A DNA stretch of 64,000 nt from Sporosarcina beigongshangi (GCF_016820535.1 NZ_JADHDY010000010.1:96031-160030), one strand, 5' to 3'. Counted from the first letter of the stretch, positions 42,850 to 52,202 are shown. The notes: generated from the letters alone by a model not told the origin. Numbers and translations: made by a program.

Positions 42850-44594
42850 TTGAACACCTTGCGCATCCACATGGCCAGGGCCTCGACCGCCAGCACTGTC
42901 ACCAGGATCATCAGAACAATGGCCGTGACCACGCCGTACTTTGACCCCTGGCCGGCGTTCAGGAGGTAGTAGCCGATGCCGCCACCGCCCACGATCCCCA
43001 GCAGCGTTGCGGCCCGGATGTTCGTGTCCAGCATGTAAAAGCTGTGCCCCACCAGCGACTGCGCGCCCTGCGGAAGCGTTGCACCGAAGAACACCTGCAG
43101 CCGTGTGGCACCGGTGGCGGCCAGGGCACGCTCGGGTCCGGCAGGAACCTCCTCAAAGGAGTCGGCGATGAGCTTGCCCAGCAGGCCGACGCCGCAAATC
43201 GCCAGGGCGAGTGTGCCCGCCTGGGCCCCGAGCCCGGTGATCACGATCAGCACAATGGCCAGAATGATCTCCGGGATGCCGCGGATGATGACCAGCAGCA
43301 GCCGGGATCCGCCGCGCACCAGCCCGTTGGGCGCTACATTCCGCGCCGCGAGCGAACCGAGCACCACGGAAGCCAGCAGCGTCAGCAGCGTCGCGGCCAG
43401 CGCAATGGAAATGGTGGCCCACATGGCCGAGAGCATGGTCGTGTAGTCGTAGTTGCCAAAGCTCGGCGGCCAGAACTGCACGGCCACGGCGGGTATCTTG
43501 GCCCACATCGTGAGAAAGTCGCTCCACTGGATCTCGCTGATCCATACGCTGCCGAGCACCACCAGAACCGCGGCCGACCCCCAGACCGCATTGCGCCGTC
43601 GGGCATGGTTCCAGGGGCGGTGCAGCGCCTTCTCCGGATTGGCAAAGCGGACGACGTCGCCCGGCCCGCCCTGGGTGCCCTGCCGTGCCGAACCGCCGTG
43701 GCGGCCAAAGCGGCGGACGAGCCGGTCACCCAGGCCGCGGCCGCTGGGTGCGTGGCCCAGCATGGCGGAGCGGACGGAGCTGGAGACGACCTCCATGAGC
43801 ACGCACAGGGCAAAGATGACGATGGCATAGCCCATGCCCAGCGAGTAGTCCATGGCCTTGAACGCGTACGACATTTCCCGCCCCAGGCCCACAATTCCCA
43901 CGTAGCCGAGGATGACGGAGCCGCGCAGGTTGATGTCGTTGCGGTGCAGCACGGTGGCCACCCAGGAGGGCAGGACCTGCGGGAGGATGCCGGATACGAA
44001 CTCTTGCGTGCGGGTGCCGCCGGCGGCGCGGATGGCCAGGCGCGGGCCCTCGTCAACCTGCTCGATGGCGTCGGCGAACATTTTCGAGATCATGCCGATC
44101 GAGTGGATGCCGATGGCCAGGATGCCAGGCAGGGCGCCGAGGGAGAACATGAGGACGAACACCATGGCCAGTACCACGTCAGGCACGGCGCGGGTGAGCA
44201 CACCGGTGAAGCGGCCCACCCAGCGCCACGCCGGGCCGGGCGTCGTGTTGGAGGCCGCCAGGATGGCCACGGGCACTGACAGCACGGCGGCCAGCAGCGT
44301 CCCGCACAACACCAACCCCACAGTAAGTGCGGTCAGGTAGGCCAGCTCGCCTAGCGGCGGGAACGTGATGCCGCCAACGCGGGCGAAGAACCGTTCGGCG
44401 TTGTCCGGGCTTTCGAACATCGACGACGCCGAGATGCCGATCCCGTTCAGCGCCTGCAGTGCCAGCACGAACAGGACCACGAGGGTGATTGTGGCGCTGA
44501 TGCGTTCGGGGGAGGCATTGCGGCGCGGGGCGCGGGCCTCGATGCCGCCCTTCATGGACGACGGCGGACCTTGGGTCAGCAGGGTGGCGCTCAC
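42846..44594 (-). CDS. phnE: fused double phosphonate ABC permease
   Basis: A 582-residue membrane protein made of two PhnE permease units in one chain. Unit 1 (residues 1-270) has IRAAGGTRTQEFVSGILPQV, and unit 2 (about 320-582) has LAATGATRLQVFFGATLPQG, both the EAA-type ATPase-contact loop of phosphonate permeases. Each half ends in LRGSVILGYVG or IRAATLLGIVGGGGIG, the usual PhnE signature. Fusion gives a single-chain permease instead of a homodimer. Its ATG overlaps the phnC stop (ATGA). Confidence 0.92.
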   Translation of the reverse strand: MSATLLTQGPPSSMKGGIEARAPRRNASPERISATITLVVLFVLALQALNGIGISASSMFESPDNAERFFARVGGITFPPLGELAYLTALTVGLVLCGTLLAAVLSVPVAILAASNTTPGPAWRWVGRFTGVLTRAVPDVVLAMVFVLMFSLGALPGILAIGIHSIGMISKMFADAIEQVDEGPRLAIRAAGGTRTQEFVSGILPQVLPSWVATVLHRNDINLRGSVILGYVGIVGLGREMSYAFKAMDYSLGMGYAIVIFALCVLMEVVSSSVRSAMLGHAPSGRGLGDRLVRRFGRHGGSARQGTQGGPGDVVRFANPEKALHRPWNHARRRNAVWGSAAVLVVLGSVWISEIQWSDFLTMWAKIPAVAVQFWPPSFGNYDYTTMLSAMWATISIALAATLLTLLASVVLGSLAARNVAPNGLVRGGSRLLLVIIRGIPEIILAIVLIVITGLGAQAGTLALAICGVGLLGKLIADSFEEVPAGPERALAATGATRLQVFFGATLPQGAQSLVGHSFYMLDTNIRAATLLGIVGGGGIGYYLLNAGQGSKYGVVTAIVLMILVTVLAVEALAMWMRKVFK

Positions 44595-45541
44595 TGGGAT
44601 TCGCCACCCGTTCCGGCCACGGACGCCCCTGCGCCAGCGGATGCTGCGGCGGCCTCGGCGGCGGCGAGGTCCCGGGCGATCCGTTCGCGGTGGCCGGGAG
44701 TGTCAAGGCCCTCGGCGATGGCCTGGAACTCGCTGGTGATCGAGGCCGGTTCCACCTGGCCGTAGATGGCCATGGCTTCTTCGCGGGTCATGCCGTCGGT
44801 GGCGGTGTCCAGGACAACCCGGCCGTGGCGCAGGCCCACGATCCGGTCGGCCCAGGACAGTGCAAGATCCACCTGGTGGAGGCTGCACACCACGGTCAGG
44901 CCCTTCTCGCGGGCGATGTCGCGGATGAGGTTCATGACCTGGCCGCTTGACTCGGGGTCAAGTGAGGCGACGGGTTCGTCGGCGAGGAGGATGTCCGGTT
45001 CCTGCATGAGGGCGCGGGCGATGGCCACCCGCTGCTGCTGGCCGCCGGAGAGGGTGTCGGCGCGCTGGTAGGCGAGCTGGAGCAAGCCCACGGTTTCAAG
45101 GTGTTCAAGGGCGCGGAGCCGGCGGGCCTTTCCGTAGCCGAAGATGCCCAGCCGCGGCCCGCGGACCACCGCTAGGGAGCCGGTCAACACGTTCTCCAGG
45201 ACCGTGAGGCTGGGGACCAGTTCGAATTGCTGGAAGATGAAACCCACGCGGCTGCGCAGGCGTCGAAGGGCCGCGCCGTTTTGGGCGTCCAGGTCCTCCC
45301 CCAGCACCTGGACGGTCCCGGAAGTGGGAACTTCCAGCCCGTTCAGGTGCCGCAGGAGGGTGGACTTGCCGGAGCCGGAACGGCCCAGGAGCACCACGAG
45401 CTCCCCGCGGCGTGCCTCGAAGCTGACACCGTCAAGGGCCGTGGTGTCCCCAAAACGCTTGATGATGTCGGCTACGTGTACTGTCCGCTCGCGTTCCATG
45501 CCGACAGTGGCTGGTGTTGGCAGGCTGTGGGTGGGGCCCAT
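44591..45541 (-). CDS. phnC: phosphonate ABC importer ATP-binding protein
   Basis: A 316-residue ATPase. Walker A is GRSGSGKST near residue 53, the Q-loop in FQQFELVPSLTVLENV, the signature LSGGQQQRVAIARAL, Walker B ILLADEPVASLDPESS and the switch His in CSLHQVDLAL. The FQQFELVPSLTVLENV stretch is typical of PhnC. The C-terminal 40 residues are an Ala-rich extension without recognised role. The start at ATG 45541 has an AAGGAG site; phnD lies 36 bases upstream. Confidence 0.93.
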   Translation of the reverse strand: MGPTHSLPTPATVGMERERTVHVADIIKRFGDTTALDGVSFEARRGELVVLLGRSGSGKSTLLRHLNGLEVPTSGTVQVLGEDLDAQNGAALRRLRSRVGFIFQQFELVPSLTVLENVLTGSLAVVRGPRLGIFGYGKARRLRALEHLETVGLLQLAYQRADTLSGGQQQRVAIARALMQEPDILLADEPVASLDPESSGQVMNLIRDIAREKGLTVVCSLHQVDLALSWADRIVGLRHGRVVLDTATDGMTREEAMAIYGQVEPASITSEFQAIAEGLDTPGHRERIARDLAAAEAAAASAGAGASVAGTGGESQ

Positions 45542-45577
45542 CGTGTTGCTCCTTATGTCCAGGCGTGTTTCAGGCGC

Positions 45578-46519
45578 TTACTTGGCCTGGCACTGCGTGG
45601 CGTTGGTGGTCTTGCAGATGTCGCGGATGGTGTTGTAGTAGGCGTCGTCCACGGGCTTGGTTTGGAAGAACACGGCGCGGAAGGCGTCCGAGTCGGCGTT
45701 CTTGATGCCGGCCGCGATGATGTCGTTGATCGTTACTTCCTTCAGCGTCTCGGCCAAGGTGTTCTGCACGTCCTTGGGCAGCACCGAGGACATGACCATG
45801 GGGGCGCCGGGGACCTTGGTTTCGCCGATGACATCCACCTTGTCGCTCTTGACCACTTCGCTGTCCTCGGCGAAGCCTGCCTCGCATTCCTTGCCTTCGC
45901 CGGTCTTGGTGACGCTGACGTCATGCTTGCCGGCGAAAACGGCCTCCACATCCTTGGTGGGGTCGATCCCTGCCTTGATCAGGTTGTAACTGGGGAACAG
46001 GTAGCCGGAGGTGGATGAGGGGTCAACGAAGCAGATCTTCTTGCCCTTCATGTCGGCGTAGGACTTGACGCTGCTGCCCTTCGGGACGATCGCCTGGGAG
46101 TAGTAGCCGGGCTCGGCGCCTTCCTTGGTGACGATCGAGGAGATCGGGGTCAGCTTGGCGCCCTGGTTGGTGGCGGTGACGTAGGTGAAGCCTGAGAAGG
46201 AGGCGACGTCGATCTTGCCGGCGTTGGCAGCCTCAATCAGTGCCGCATAGTCGGTCGACTCGTGGTATTCAACCTTCTTGCCGGTCTTCTGGCCGATGTA
46301 GTCCATCAGCGGCGTGTAGTTGGTTTCCGTGTCCACGGAATCCGGAACGACGCCGAAGACCAGGGTGTTTGAATCGACGGCAAACTTTCCATCAGATGCC
46401 CCGGCTGCATTGAGGTCGGCGCCGGCACTGTCTGCGGACGTGGAGCAGCCGGCCAGTGAACCGGTGAGGAGCGCCATGCCCAGCAGGACTGCGGAGACAG
46501 GGCGGCGTGAGAGTTTCAT
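45578..46519 (-). CDS. phnD: phosphonate-binding lipoprotein
   Basis: The 313-residue binding protein of the importer. A lipoprotein signal ends in LAGC with Cys25. The mature part follows the PhnD plan: LVFGVVPDSVDTETNYTPLM, then KKVEYHESTDYAALIEAANA, IDVASFSGFTYVTATNQGA, and KKICFVDPSSTSGYLFPSYN with the Ser-Thr-Ser ligand loop. Such proteins bind phosphonates, phosphite or methylphosphonate-like anions. First gene of the phn operon; an inverted repeat lies upstream. Confidence 0.93.
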   Translation of the reverse strand: MKLSRRPVSAVLLGMALLTGSLAGCSTSADSAGADLNAAGASDGKFAVDSNTLVFGVVPDSVDTETNYTPLMDYIGQKTGKKVEYHESTDYAALIEAANAGKIDVASFSGFTYVTATNQGAKLTPISSIVTKEGAEPGYYSQAIVPKGSSVKSYADMKGKKICFVDPSSTSGYLFPSYNLIKAGIDPTKDVEAVFAGKHDVSVTKTGEGKECEAGFAEDSEVVKSDKVDVIGETKVPGAPMVMSSVLPKDVQNTLAETLKEVTINDIIAAGIKNADSDAFRAVFFQTKPVDDAYYNTIRDICKTTNATQCQAK

Positions 46520-46629
46520 GAGGTGATGGAGCCTTTCAAGATCTGCATGCCGGAGGGATTTTCCCTGCCCGGCCTTGAAAGACGTTACGGATCACCTGCC
46601 AACGGTTGACCAACAGGGGGGGCACCTCA

Positions 46630-46660
46630 AGGTGAACATTTGTTTGGGTGGCGTTCACTT
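46630..46660. promoter_or_regulatory. GTGAAC...GTTCAC repeat upstream of phnD
   Basis: GTGAAC (46632-46637) and GTTCAC (46653-46658) form an inverted repeat about 115 bases before phnD. Read on the phn strand, GTTCACCTTGA resembles the GTTCACC unit of actinobacterial PhoP (phosphate-starvation) boxes. PhoP control would suit a phosphonate operon. The match is short, so the assignment is tentative. Confidence 0.4.
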
Positions 46661-46726
46661 TGTGACACCGGCGTTTCTGCACGGGCACCTGGGCATGCAG
46701 GTTGGTCAATGGGCGGGACCCGGGGC

Positions 46727-47395
46727 TCAGGAGCCGCTTGCGCCGTAGGTCTTGATAATCATTCGGGCCGCCGACTTCGCGAGCCGGTCCCGGTCTCTTG
46801 GAGACGGAAGTTGCGCCGGCATAAACATGGCGCGGTCCTGTGCAATTGACAGGGCGAGGTGCGCGAATTGGGCAGCAGCCAGGCTAAGCTCGTCGCTCGC
46901 GAGCAGCCCGGAAGCTTCGTACGGCTTCAAGCATTCGGCGATGAGACTGACTCCCCGTGCCGGCGCTTGGTCATAGTAGCTTTCGGCGAGGTCGGGAAAC
47001 CTCTCCGCCTCCGCGATAATGAGCCGCCGAAGAGACAGCACCTGGGGCTCGAGCACCGCGTCGAGATAAACCCGGGCCACTTTGCGAAGCGTCGCTTCGA
47101 GTTGGTCAAGTGCGCCAACTGGCGCCGCGCCGAACGCTGCCGTGATCTGGCCGACGATCGCGTCAGAGTTCCGGGTCACTCCCTCGACAATCACCCGGAA
47201 CAGCTGCTCCTTGTCGGTGAACTGCTTGTAAACAGTCTGTTTCGAGACGCCGGCCGCTTGCGCGATTTCATCCATGCGAGTGTCGCCGTAGCCCTTCCGA
47301 AGAAACAGCGTGGTGGCCTCGACAAGGATGGCCTGGCGCTTTTGCGCCGTACGGCCTTGGGCGGGTTCTGCGGGCATCGGATTCATGGCGACCAA
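46727..47395 (-). CDS. TetR family repressor
   Basis: A 222-residue regulator. The N-terminal helix-turn-helix reads RKGYGDTRMDEIAQAAG and VSKQTVYKQFTDKEQLF (residues 33-67), the canonical TetR pattern. The C-terminal helical domain, with LEATLRKVARVYLDAVLEPQ and LRRLIIAEAERFPDLAESYY, resembles the AcrR/RamR C-terminal class. It is divergent from a DUF998 membrane protein, and the 49-base gap holds a nearly perfect palindrome, so it should repress both itself and its neighbour. Ligand unknown. Confidence 0.92.
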   Translation of the reverse strand: MVAMNPMPAEPAQGRTAQKRQAILVEATTLFLRKGYGDTRMDEIAQAAGVSKQTVYKQFTDKEQLFRVIVEGVTRNSDAIVGQITAAFGAAPVGALDQLEATLRKVARVYLDAVLEPQVLSLRRLIIAEAERFPDLAESYYDQAPARGVSLIAECLKPYEASGLLASDELSLAAAQFAHLALSIAQDRAMFMPAQLPSPRDRDRLAKSAARMIIKTYGASGS

Positions 47396-47401
47396 TCTAT
47401 C

Positions 47402-47430
47402 ATCCGGTACTGGACAGTCCAGTACTGGAT
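47402..47430. promoter_or_regulatory. TetR operator palindrome
   Basis: Left arm ATCCGGTACTGGAC, centre A, right arm GTCCAGTACTGGAT; 13 of 14 pairs match. It sits in the short gap between divergent TetR and DUF998 genes and would control both promoters. Confidence 0.8.
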
Positions 47431-47444
47431 GTTATTATTGGGTT

Positions 47445-48137
47445 ATGTCACGTGACGCATCCACCTTCGACCGGTCCGCCGCTGTCACCCGCAGCCTGCT
47501 GGGCTGGGGTGTGGTTGCCGGCCCTTTCTACTTGGTCGTCGGAGTCGCACTCGCGCTCACCAGACCCGGATTCAACATTGGCGTCCACGCACTGAGCCTG
47601 CTCACCCTGGGTGACTTCGGCTGGATGCAGCGCGCCAATCTAATCTTGTCGGGCCTCATGGTGCTGGCGGCCGCCTATGGAGTGCTCCGCGCCATCCGGA
47701 ACGGACGCGGTCTGGCGATCGGCACTCTCGTTGGCATCTATGGGATCGGCATGGTGTTCAGCGCCATTTTCCTGCCCGACCCTGTTCCCGGATTCCCTCC
47801 CGGGTCCGCCGGAGGCGCGGTCTCGACAGGCGGCATTCTGCACTTGGTGTTTGGCGCGGTCGGTTTCATCTGCCTGTCCATTGCGGCATTCACCTATGCG
47901 CGGTGGACGGCCCGGCGCGGGGAGGCCGGTCAGGCGCGCTTTGGCCTGGCGTGCGCCATTGTGGTCATCCTTGGATTCATTGGAGGCGCTATCCTGGCGC
48001 AGTCGGCGGTCGGCATTGCCCTGCTCTGGATCGCCGTTGTGGCTGGGTGGCTCTGGCTGGCGCTCGCTTCCGCGCACCTCTATACAGTTGTTCCGCATCC
48101 GGTGGCCGCCCACCGGCCAACCCCAGCGGAGGCATGA
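47445..48137 (+). CDS. DUF998 family membrane protein
   Basis: A 230-residue inner-membrane protein with about six helices and the DUF998 pattern: LGWGVVAGPFYLVVGVALAL, RPGFNIGVHALSLLTLGDFG with a conserved His-Ala-Leu-Ser box, and GFPPGSAGGAVSTGGILHLV near residue 130. The role of DUF998 proteins is not established. It is the likely target of the divergent TetR regulator. A DUF1905 gene follows with a TGATG overlap, so both are probably co-regulated. Confidence 0.88.
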   Translation: MSRDASTFDRSAAVTRSLLGWGVVAGPFYLVVGVALALTRPGFNIGVHALSLLTLGDFGWMQRANLILSGLMVLAAAYGVLRAIRNGRGLAIGTLVGIYGIGMVFSAIFLPDPVPGFPPGSAGGAVSTGGILHLVFGAVGFICLSIAAFTYARWTARRGEAGQARFGLACAIVVILGFIGGAILAQSAVGIALLWIAVVAGWLWLALASAHLYTVVPHPVAAHRPTPAEA

Positions 48138-48400
48138 TGCCACGGTTCAGAACCATCCTGGCCTCCACCGGCGGCAACAATGTGGGCATTGTCGTGCCCG
48201 AGGAAATCGTCGTTGGGTTCAACCGCGGCAAACGCGTGCCGGTCATCGTCACGATCGACGACGGGTATACCTACAAGACAACGACCGGAGTCATGGGAGG
48301 CCGGTTTCTGGTCTCGTTCAACGCCAATACCCGCAAGAACACGAATCGCGGCGCCGGCGACGAGGTCGAGGTTCAGCTTGACGTTGACCCGGATCGCTGA
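48137..48400 (+). CDS. DUF1905 family protein
   Basis: An 87-residue soluble protein of the DUF1905 family: PRFRTILASTGGNNVGIVVP, then EEIVVGFNRGKRVPVIVTID and GGRFLVSFNANTRKNTNRGA and a C-terminal DEVEVQLDVDPDR. Length and motif order are normal for the family, whose role is unknown. I choose ATG 48137, four bases after GGAGG; ATG 48134 is also possible. It is coupled to the DUF998 gene. Confidence 0.85.
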   Translation: MPRFRTILASTGGNNVGIVVPEEIVVGFNRGKRVPVIVTIDDGYTYKTTTGVMGGRFLVSFNANTRKNTNRGAGDEVEVQLDVDPDR

Positions 48401-48430
48401 GGGGCTGATGTTGGGCCGGCCGGCCGCTGG

Positions 48431-48991
48431 CTACTGCCCCACCCTGCCGTCGATGCACTCTCGCAGCAGGTCGGCATGGCCGCAATGCCGGGCATATTCC
48501 TCAATCCTGTGGACGTACAGTTCCCGAACGGAGATCTTGTCCTCGCCCAGCCGATCGCCCAGATCGTGGTGGCCGGCCAGGGCCGCATCGCTTGCGGCCT
48601 GCTCGGCGGCAAGGGCTGCGTAGGCGAAGTCCACTTGGGCCTGTTCAGCGGCCGCGCCGTCAAAGTCTGCGTCACCGGCACCGTAGATCTTTGGCTCCTT
48701 GTCGCCGTCGGTGATCCAGTTCCGCCAGTCCCGCTCCACTTCGGCCAGGTGCCGGAGCAGGCCGAGCAACGACATGGTCGACGGCGGAACCGACCGGCGG
48801 GCCAGTTGATCTGCGTCCAGGCCTTCACATTTCATCAGCAGGGTCAGCCGGTAGCTGCGCAGGTAATCCTGCAGCGTTGCGAACTCGCCGTCGGGACTCA
48901 CTCCCCCGGTGTCCCTGGGATCGTCCTGGGGATCGGCCCACATGTCCGGGTAGATGCTGGCCTTGCTCCATCGCGGAATTGATTCGCTCAT
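48431..48991 (-). CDS. DinB/DUF664 family protein
   Basis: A 186-residue four-helix-bundle protein of the DinB-like class. The metal-binding histidines are likely in LLRHLAEVERDW near residue 85 and VHRIEEYARHCGHADLLREC near the end, the pattern seen in DUF664 members. Such proteins bind divalent metal and often act in thiol-dependent reactions or detoxification. The start at ATG 48991 has a GAGGAT site; ATG 49000 is possible. A second DinB gene lies at 59801. Confidence 0.88.
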   Translation of the reverse strand: MSESIPRWSKASIYPDMWADPQDDPRDTGGVSPDGEFATLQDYLRSYRLTLLMKCEGLDADQLARRSVPPSTMSLLGLLRHLAEVERDWRNWITDGDKEPKIYGAGDADFDGAAAEQAQVDFAYAALAAEQAASDAALAGHHDLGDRLGEDKISVRELYVHRIEEYARHCGHADLLRECIDGRVGQ

Positions 48992-49156
48992 GCGTTCCAT
49001 CCTCGCCTTCACGTGGCTGGCCAAACAAGGCCCCGGCAAATATTGCCCGCATCCATTGCCTGGCGGGGACCACTTTTCGCAAGTCCCTTCCCATGAGGCG
49101 CGGACAGGAGAATGATTCTCCTTAGCAGCCGCTGCGGGCAAGATGTGAGGTGCGAC

Positions 49157-50344
49157 ATGCCCAGAAATCTGGTTCTCTGTTTGGACGGTACCGGTGCCCA
49201 GTTGCGCGCCAGCGGCAACAGCAATGTGGTGCTGCTTTACGGACTTTTGGACCATTCAGATCCCAGCCGGCAGATCGCCTACTACGAACCCGGGGTGGGC
49301 ACGTTTGCCGCCGCGGGCGCCTGGACCCCCGCGGCCCGATGGGTGTCCCGGATGGGCGGCATGGCATTTGGGATCGGGCTACGGCAGAATCTGGGGCTGG
49401 CGTACACGTGGCTGATGCAGAATTGGTCACCCGGCGACCGGATTTTCATCCTCGGCTTCAGCCGCGGCGCCTACACGGCGCGGGCACTCGTGGGCCTGCT
49501 GCGCGCCATCGGCATCCTGCGGCCGGGCTCGGAAAACCTTGTCCCGTACGTCATCGCAACCTATGCCAGGAAGGGCGGCGAGGAACGCATCGATTGGGCT
49601 GAGGTGCACCTGACGTCGGAGGTATTCGCACAGCACATGCAGGGGCGCTCCACCGTGCCGGTCCAATTCCTGGGGTTGTGGGACACCGTCAAGGCGGCCG
49701 GATTCCTGCGCTGGGAAATCCGTTGGCCCTACACCCGACAACTGCCCAACGCCGCCACCATCCGGCATGCAGTCTCTATCGATGAGAAGCGCGCACCGTT
49801 TAGGGAATCCCTCGTGGACGCCCGCACCGACGGAACGCTGGAAGAAGTCTGGTTCGCCGGCGTCCACACCGACGTCGGGGGCACGTTCGTGGATCCGGTC
49901 CCGCCGGGAGCAGGTGGAAGCGGTGCCCAGCCAAAACGCAGGGCCACGGGCACCAAGCTGTCGGCCATCACCTTGAAATGGATGTTGGAGGGTGCAGTCC
50001 GCGAGGGCATGCTGGTGCGCACCCGCGCCGCCGCTGCAGCCTGCACAGTCGGTGAAGCCGATGCGGCAGCCACCATCCACCGCCGCGGGTGGGCCTGGGT
50101 GCTCCTGGGAACGTACAACCGGAAGGTGCCGGCGCAGGCCTTCGTCCACAGCAGCGTGCGGTCGCGCACGCAGGCTGATCCCGGCTACAAGGCTCCGCCC
50201 AACACGGTGTGGGCGGATCCAAACTGGGCCGGGAGTCCAGTCTTGGCCCCGCCGGATGCACTGGGCATGCCGGACAGCACGGCCGCACCACAGGCGGCTC
50301 CGGGCGGTGCGCCCGCCCCGGCCTTGGGGGACGCGGCGCCATGA
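49157..50344 (+). CDS. DUF2235 serine hydrolase
   Basis: A 395-residue alpha/beta hydrolase of the DUF2235 family, which includes the catalytic domain of type VI-secreted Tle1-type phospholipases. The N-terminus PRNLVLCLDGTGAQLRASG is the family start, the nucleophile is Ser102 in LGFSRGAYTARA, and an acid residue is Asp239 in FAGVHTDVGGTF. No signal peptide. The C-terminal 50 residues are Pro/Ala-rich and disordered. It starts the operon that continues with a metallopeptidase (ATGA overlap) and an MBL-fold gene. No secretion machinery is visible nearby. Confidence 0.9.
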   Translation: MPRNLVLCLDGTGAQLRASGNSNVVLLYGLLDHSDPSRQIAYYEPGVGTFAAAGAWTPAARWVSRMGGMAFGIGLRQNLGLAYTWLMQNWSPGDRIFILGFSRGAYTARALVGLLRAIGILRPGSENLVPYVIATYARKGGEERIDWAEVHLTSEVFAQHMQGRSTVPVQFLGLWDTVKAAGFLRWEIRWPYTRQLPNAATIRHAVSIDEKRAPFRESLVDARTDGTLEEVWFAGVHTDVGGTFVDPVPPGAGGSGAQPKRRATGTKLSAITLKWMLEGAVREGMLVRTRAAAAACTVGEADAAATIHRRGWAWVLLGTYNRKVPAQAFVHSSVRSRTQADPGYKAPPNTVWADPNWAGSPVLAPPDALGMPDSTAAPQAAPGGAPAPALGDAAP

Positions 50345-52200
50345 GCCCGCTCCAGCACGGCCGGCCGGAGCCTGCCCTGCCCAGCCGGCGGCGGTTGCGG
50401 GCGTTCGCCTTCGACCCCATGACCACCAGGCTGTCCGGCAAGTTCCTGACGATCGACATCCCCCACGAACCTGCGCTGCGGCCAGGCCCCTCCGGCCGGC
50501 TGGTCCAGGTGGTCGACTACGACGCCGCCAGGAAGTGCTGGTACTTGCCGGTCAACCTGGACGATGCCGCCGTGCTGGCCCAGCAGGGCATGCGGCCGGC
50601 CGAAAGCGACCCCCGGACGCACCAGCAGGTGGTGTACGCCGTGGCCATGAGCGTCATTGAGCAGTTTGAACGGTTCTGCGGCTACCGCTTCAGCTGGCGC
50701 GGCGATGAAAAGCTCCGTCTTGTCCCGCATGCGTTCGAGGGCCGCAATGCCTACTTCGACAAGAACCGCCGGGCCGTCCTGTTCGGCTATTTCCGTGCCG
50801 ACGACCGTGACCCCGGCGCGAACCTGCCGGGCCAGATGATGTTCACCTGCCTGTCCGTGGACGTTGTGGCACACGAGGTGACCCACGCCGTCGTCCATAG
50901 AATGCGCAAGTACTTCTCCGAGCCCACCCACCCCGACGTGTTTGCCTGGCATGAAGCCTTCGCCGACCTCGTGGCCCTGTTCAACCACTTTGCCTATCCG
51001 GAGGTTGTCTCCGAAGCAGTGGCAACCTCGCTGGGAACCTTGGAAGCCGGCTCGGCGCTTCTTGACCTGGCCACGGAGTTCGGCGCATCCACAGGACGCG
51101 GTGCCGCGCTCAGGACCGCCATCAACGCGTTGCGGACGCCTGACGCGTTCCTGCAGGCCGTGGAACCGCACGAGCGCGGAGCCTGTTTCGTGGCCGCAGT
51201 CTTTGACGCCTTCCTGGACAGCTACCGGGCGCAAATTGCCGACCTCCGCCGCATCGCCAGCACCGGGACAGGGGTCCTGCCGCCCGGAGCCCTCCCGGTG
51301 GACCTGGTGCGGCGCGTCAGCGCCGCGGCAGCCACCACCGCCGACGTCTTTTTGGGCATGGTGGTGCGCTGTTTTGAGTTCCTGCCGGTGGTCGACGTAA
51401 CTTTTGGCGATGTTGTCCGCGCCATCGTCACCTCCGACCAGGCACTTTACCCGGACGACGGCGCCCACCTTCGCTCCACGCTGGTGGAGGCGTTCCGGAG
51501 GCGCGGGATCTACCCGCCGGGCGTGAGCTCCCTGGCTGACGAGGCCCTCCTGTGGCCCAAGCCGCCGCTGCCGCTGAGCCTGACCCGCGACGACGCGCCC
51601 ATCGACCTGTCACCGCTGATCCTGCAGGCCACGCTGGACCTGGACACCGGCACCCCCAGCCGCACTGCAAGCACCGAAACTGTCCAGCACCTGCGCCGCA
51701 GCATCCACGCGTGGGGCCTGGCGCACGCCTACGAGCTGGGGCTTGACGGCGAGGCCGGAGACATTGAGATGGTCAACGCCCAGGTGGTTTACGTCCAGGC
51801 CTCGGACCGGCAGCCCCGGCCGATGGTGGCCATCCAGTTTGCCCAGCGGAGGGACGACCTGGAAGACCAGCGGACGGGAAAGGACGGGCAGCAGCTGCCG
51901 CGGGCCCGGCGCGCCGCCATCCGGGCGGGAACCACAGTCTTGGGGAGGGCGGACGGAACGGTGGAATACCTTGTGGCCAAGCCGCTGCCGCTGTCCCGTC
52001 CTTCGCACATCGACCGGCTGCCGGAACCGCTTCGGCCGTGCGTGCAGCAGTACCACCGGGCCGGGACCGCCCGCCTGGCGGACATGCGCCGCTGGCTCGA
52101 GGACGTGGAGGACCGGGATGCCATGTCTGCATGGACCTCCGAACCTGCGGCGCTGAGGCTGACATTTGCCTCCCTGCACGCCGACGCCGAAGGGTACTGA
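50341..52200 (+). CDS. HExxH metallopeptidase-like protein
   Basis: A 619-residue cytosolic protein with a gluzincin-type zinc site: His178-Glu179 and His182 in VVAHEVTHAVVHRM, then Glu205 in AWHEAFADLVALFNHF as likely third ligand, with a conserved Asp after it. N-terminal KFLTIDIPHEPALRPG precedes. The C-terminal 250 residues form a separate helical and beta domain that I do not recognise (TVEYLVAKPLPLSRPS). No signal peptide or propeptide as in thermolysin enzymes. The ATG overlaps the DUF2235 stop, so the two are coupled. Protein substrate unknown. Confidence 0.85.
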   Translation: MSPLQHGRPEPALPSRRRLRAFAFDPMTTRLSGKFLTIDIPHEPALRPGPSGRLVQVVDYDAARKCWYLPVNLDDAAVLAQQGMRPAESDPRTHQQVVYAVAMSVIEQFERFCGYRFSWRGDEKLRLVPHAFEGRNAYFDKNRRAVLFGYFRADDRDPGANLPGQMMFTCLSVDVVAHEVTHAVVHRMRKYFSEPTHPDVFAWHEAFADLVALFNHFAYPEVVSEAVATSLGTLEAGSALLDLATEFGASTGRGAALRTAINALRTPDAFLQAVEPHERGACFVAAVFDAFLDSYRAQIADLRRIASTGTGVLPPGALPVDLVRRVSAAAATTADVFLGMVVRCFEFLPVVDVTFGDVVRAIVTSDQALYPDDGAHLRSTLVEAFRRRGIYPPGVSSLADEALLWPKPPLPLSLTRDDAPIDLSPLILQATLDLDTGTPSRTASTETVQHLRRSIHAWGLAHAYELGLDGEAGDIEMVNAQVVYVQASDRQPRPMVAIQFAQRRDDLEDQRTGKDGQQLPRARRAAIRAGTTVLGRADGTVEYLVAKPLPLSRPSHIDRLPEPLRPCVQQYHRAGTARLADMRRWLEDVEDRDAMSAWTSEPAALRLTFASLHADAEGY

Positions 52201-52202
52201 CC

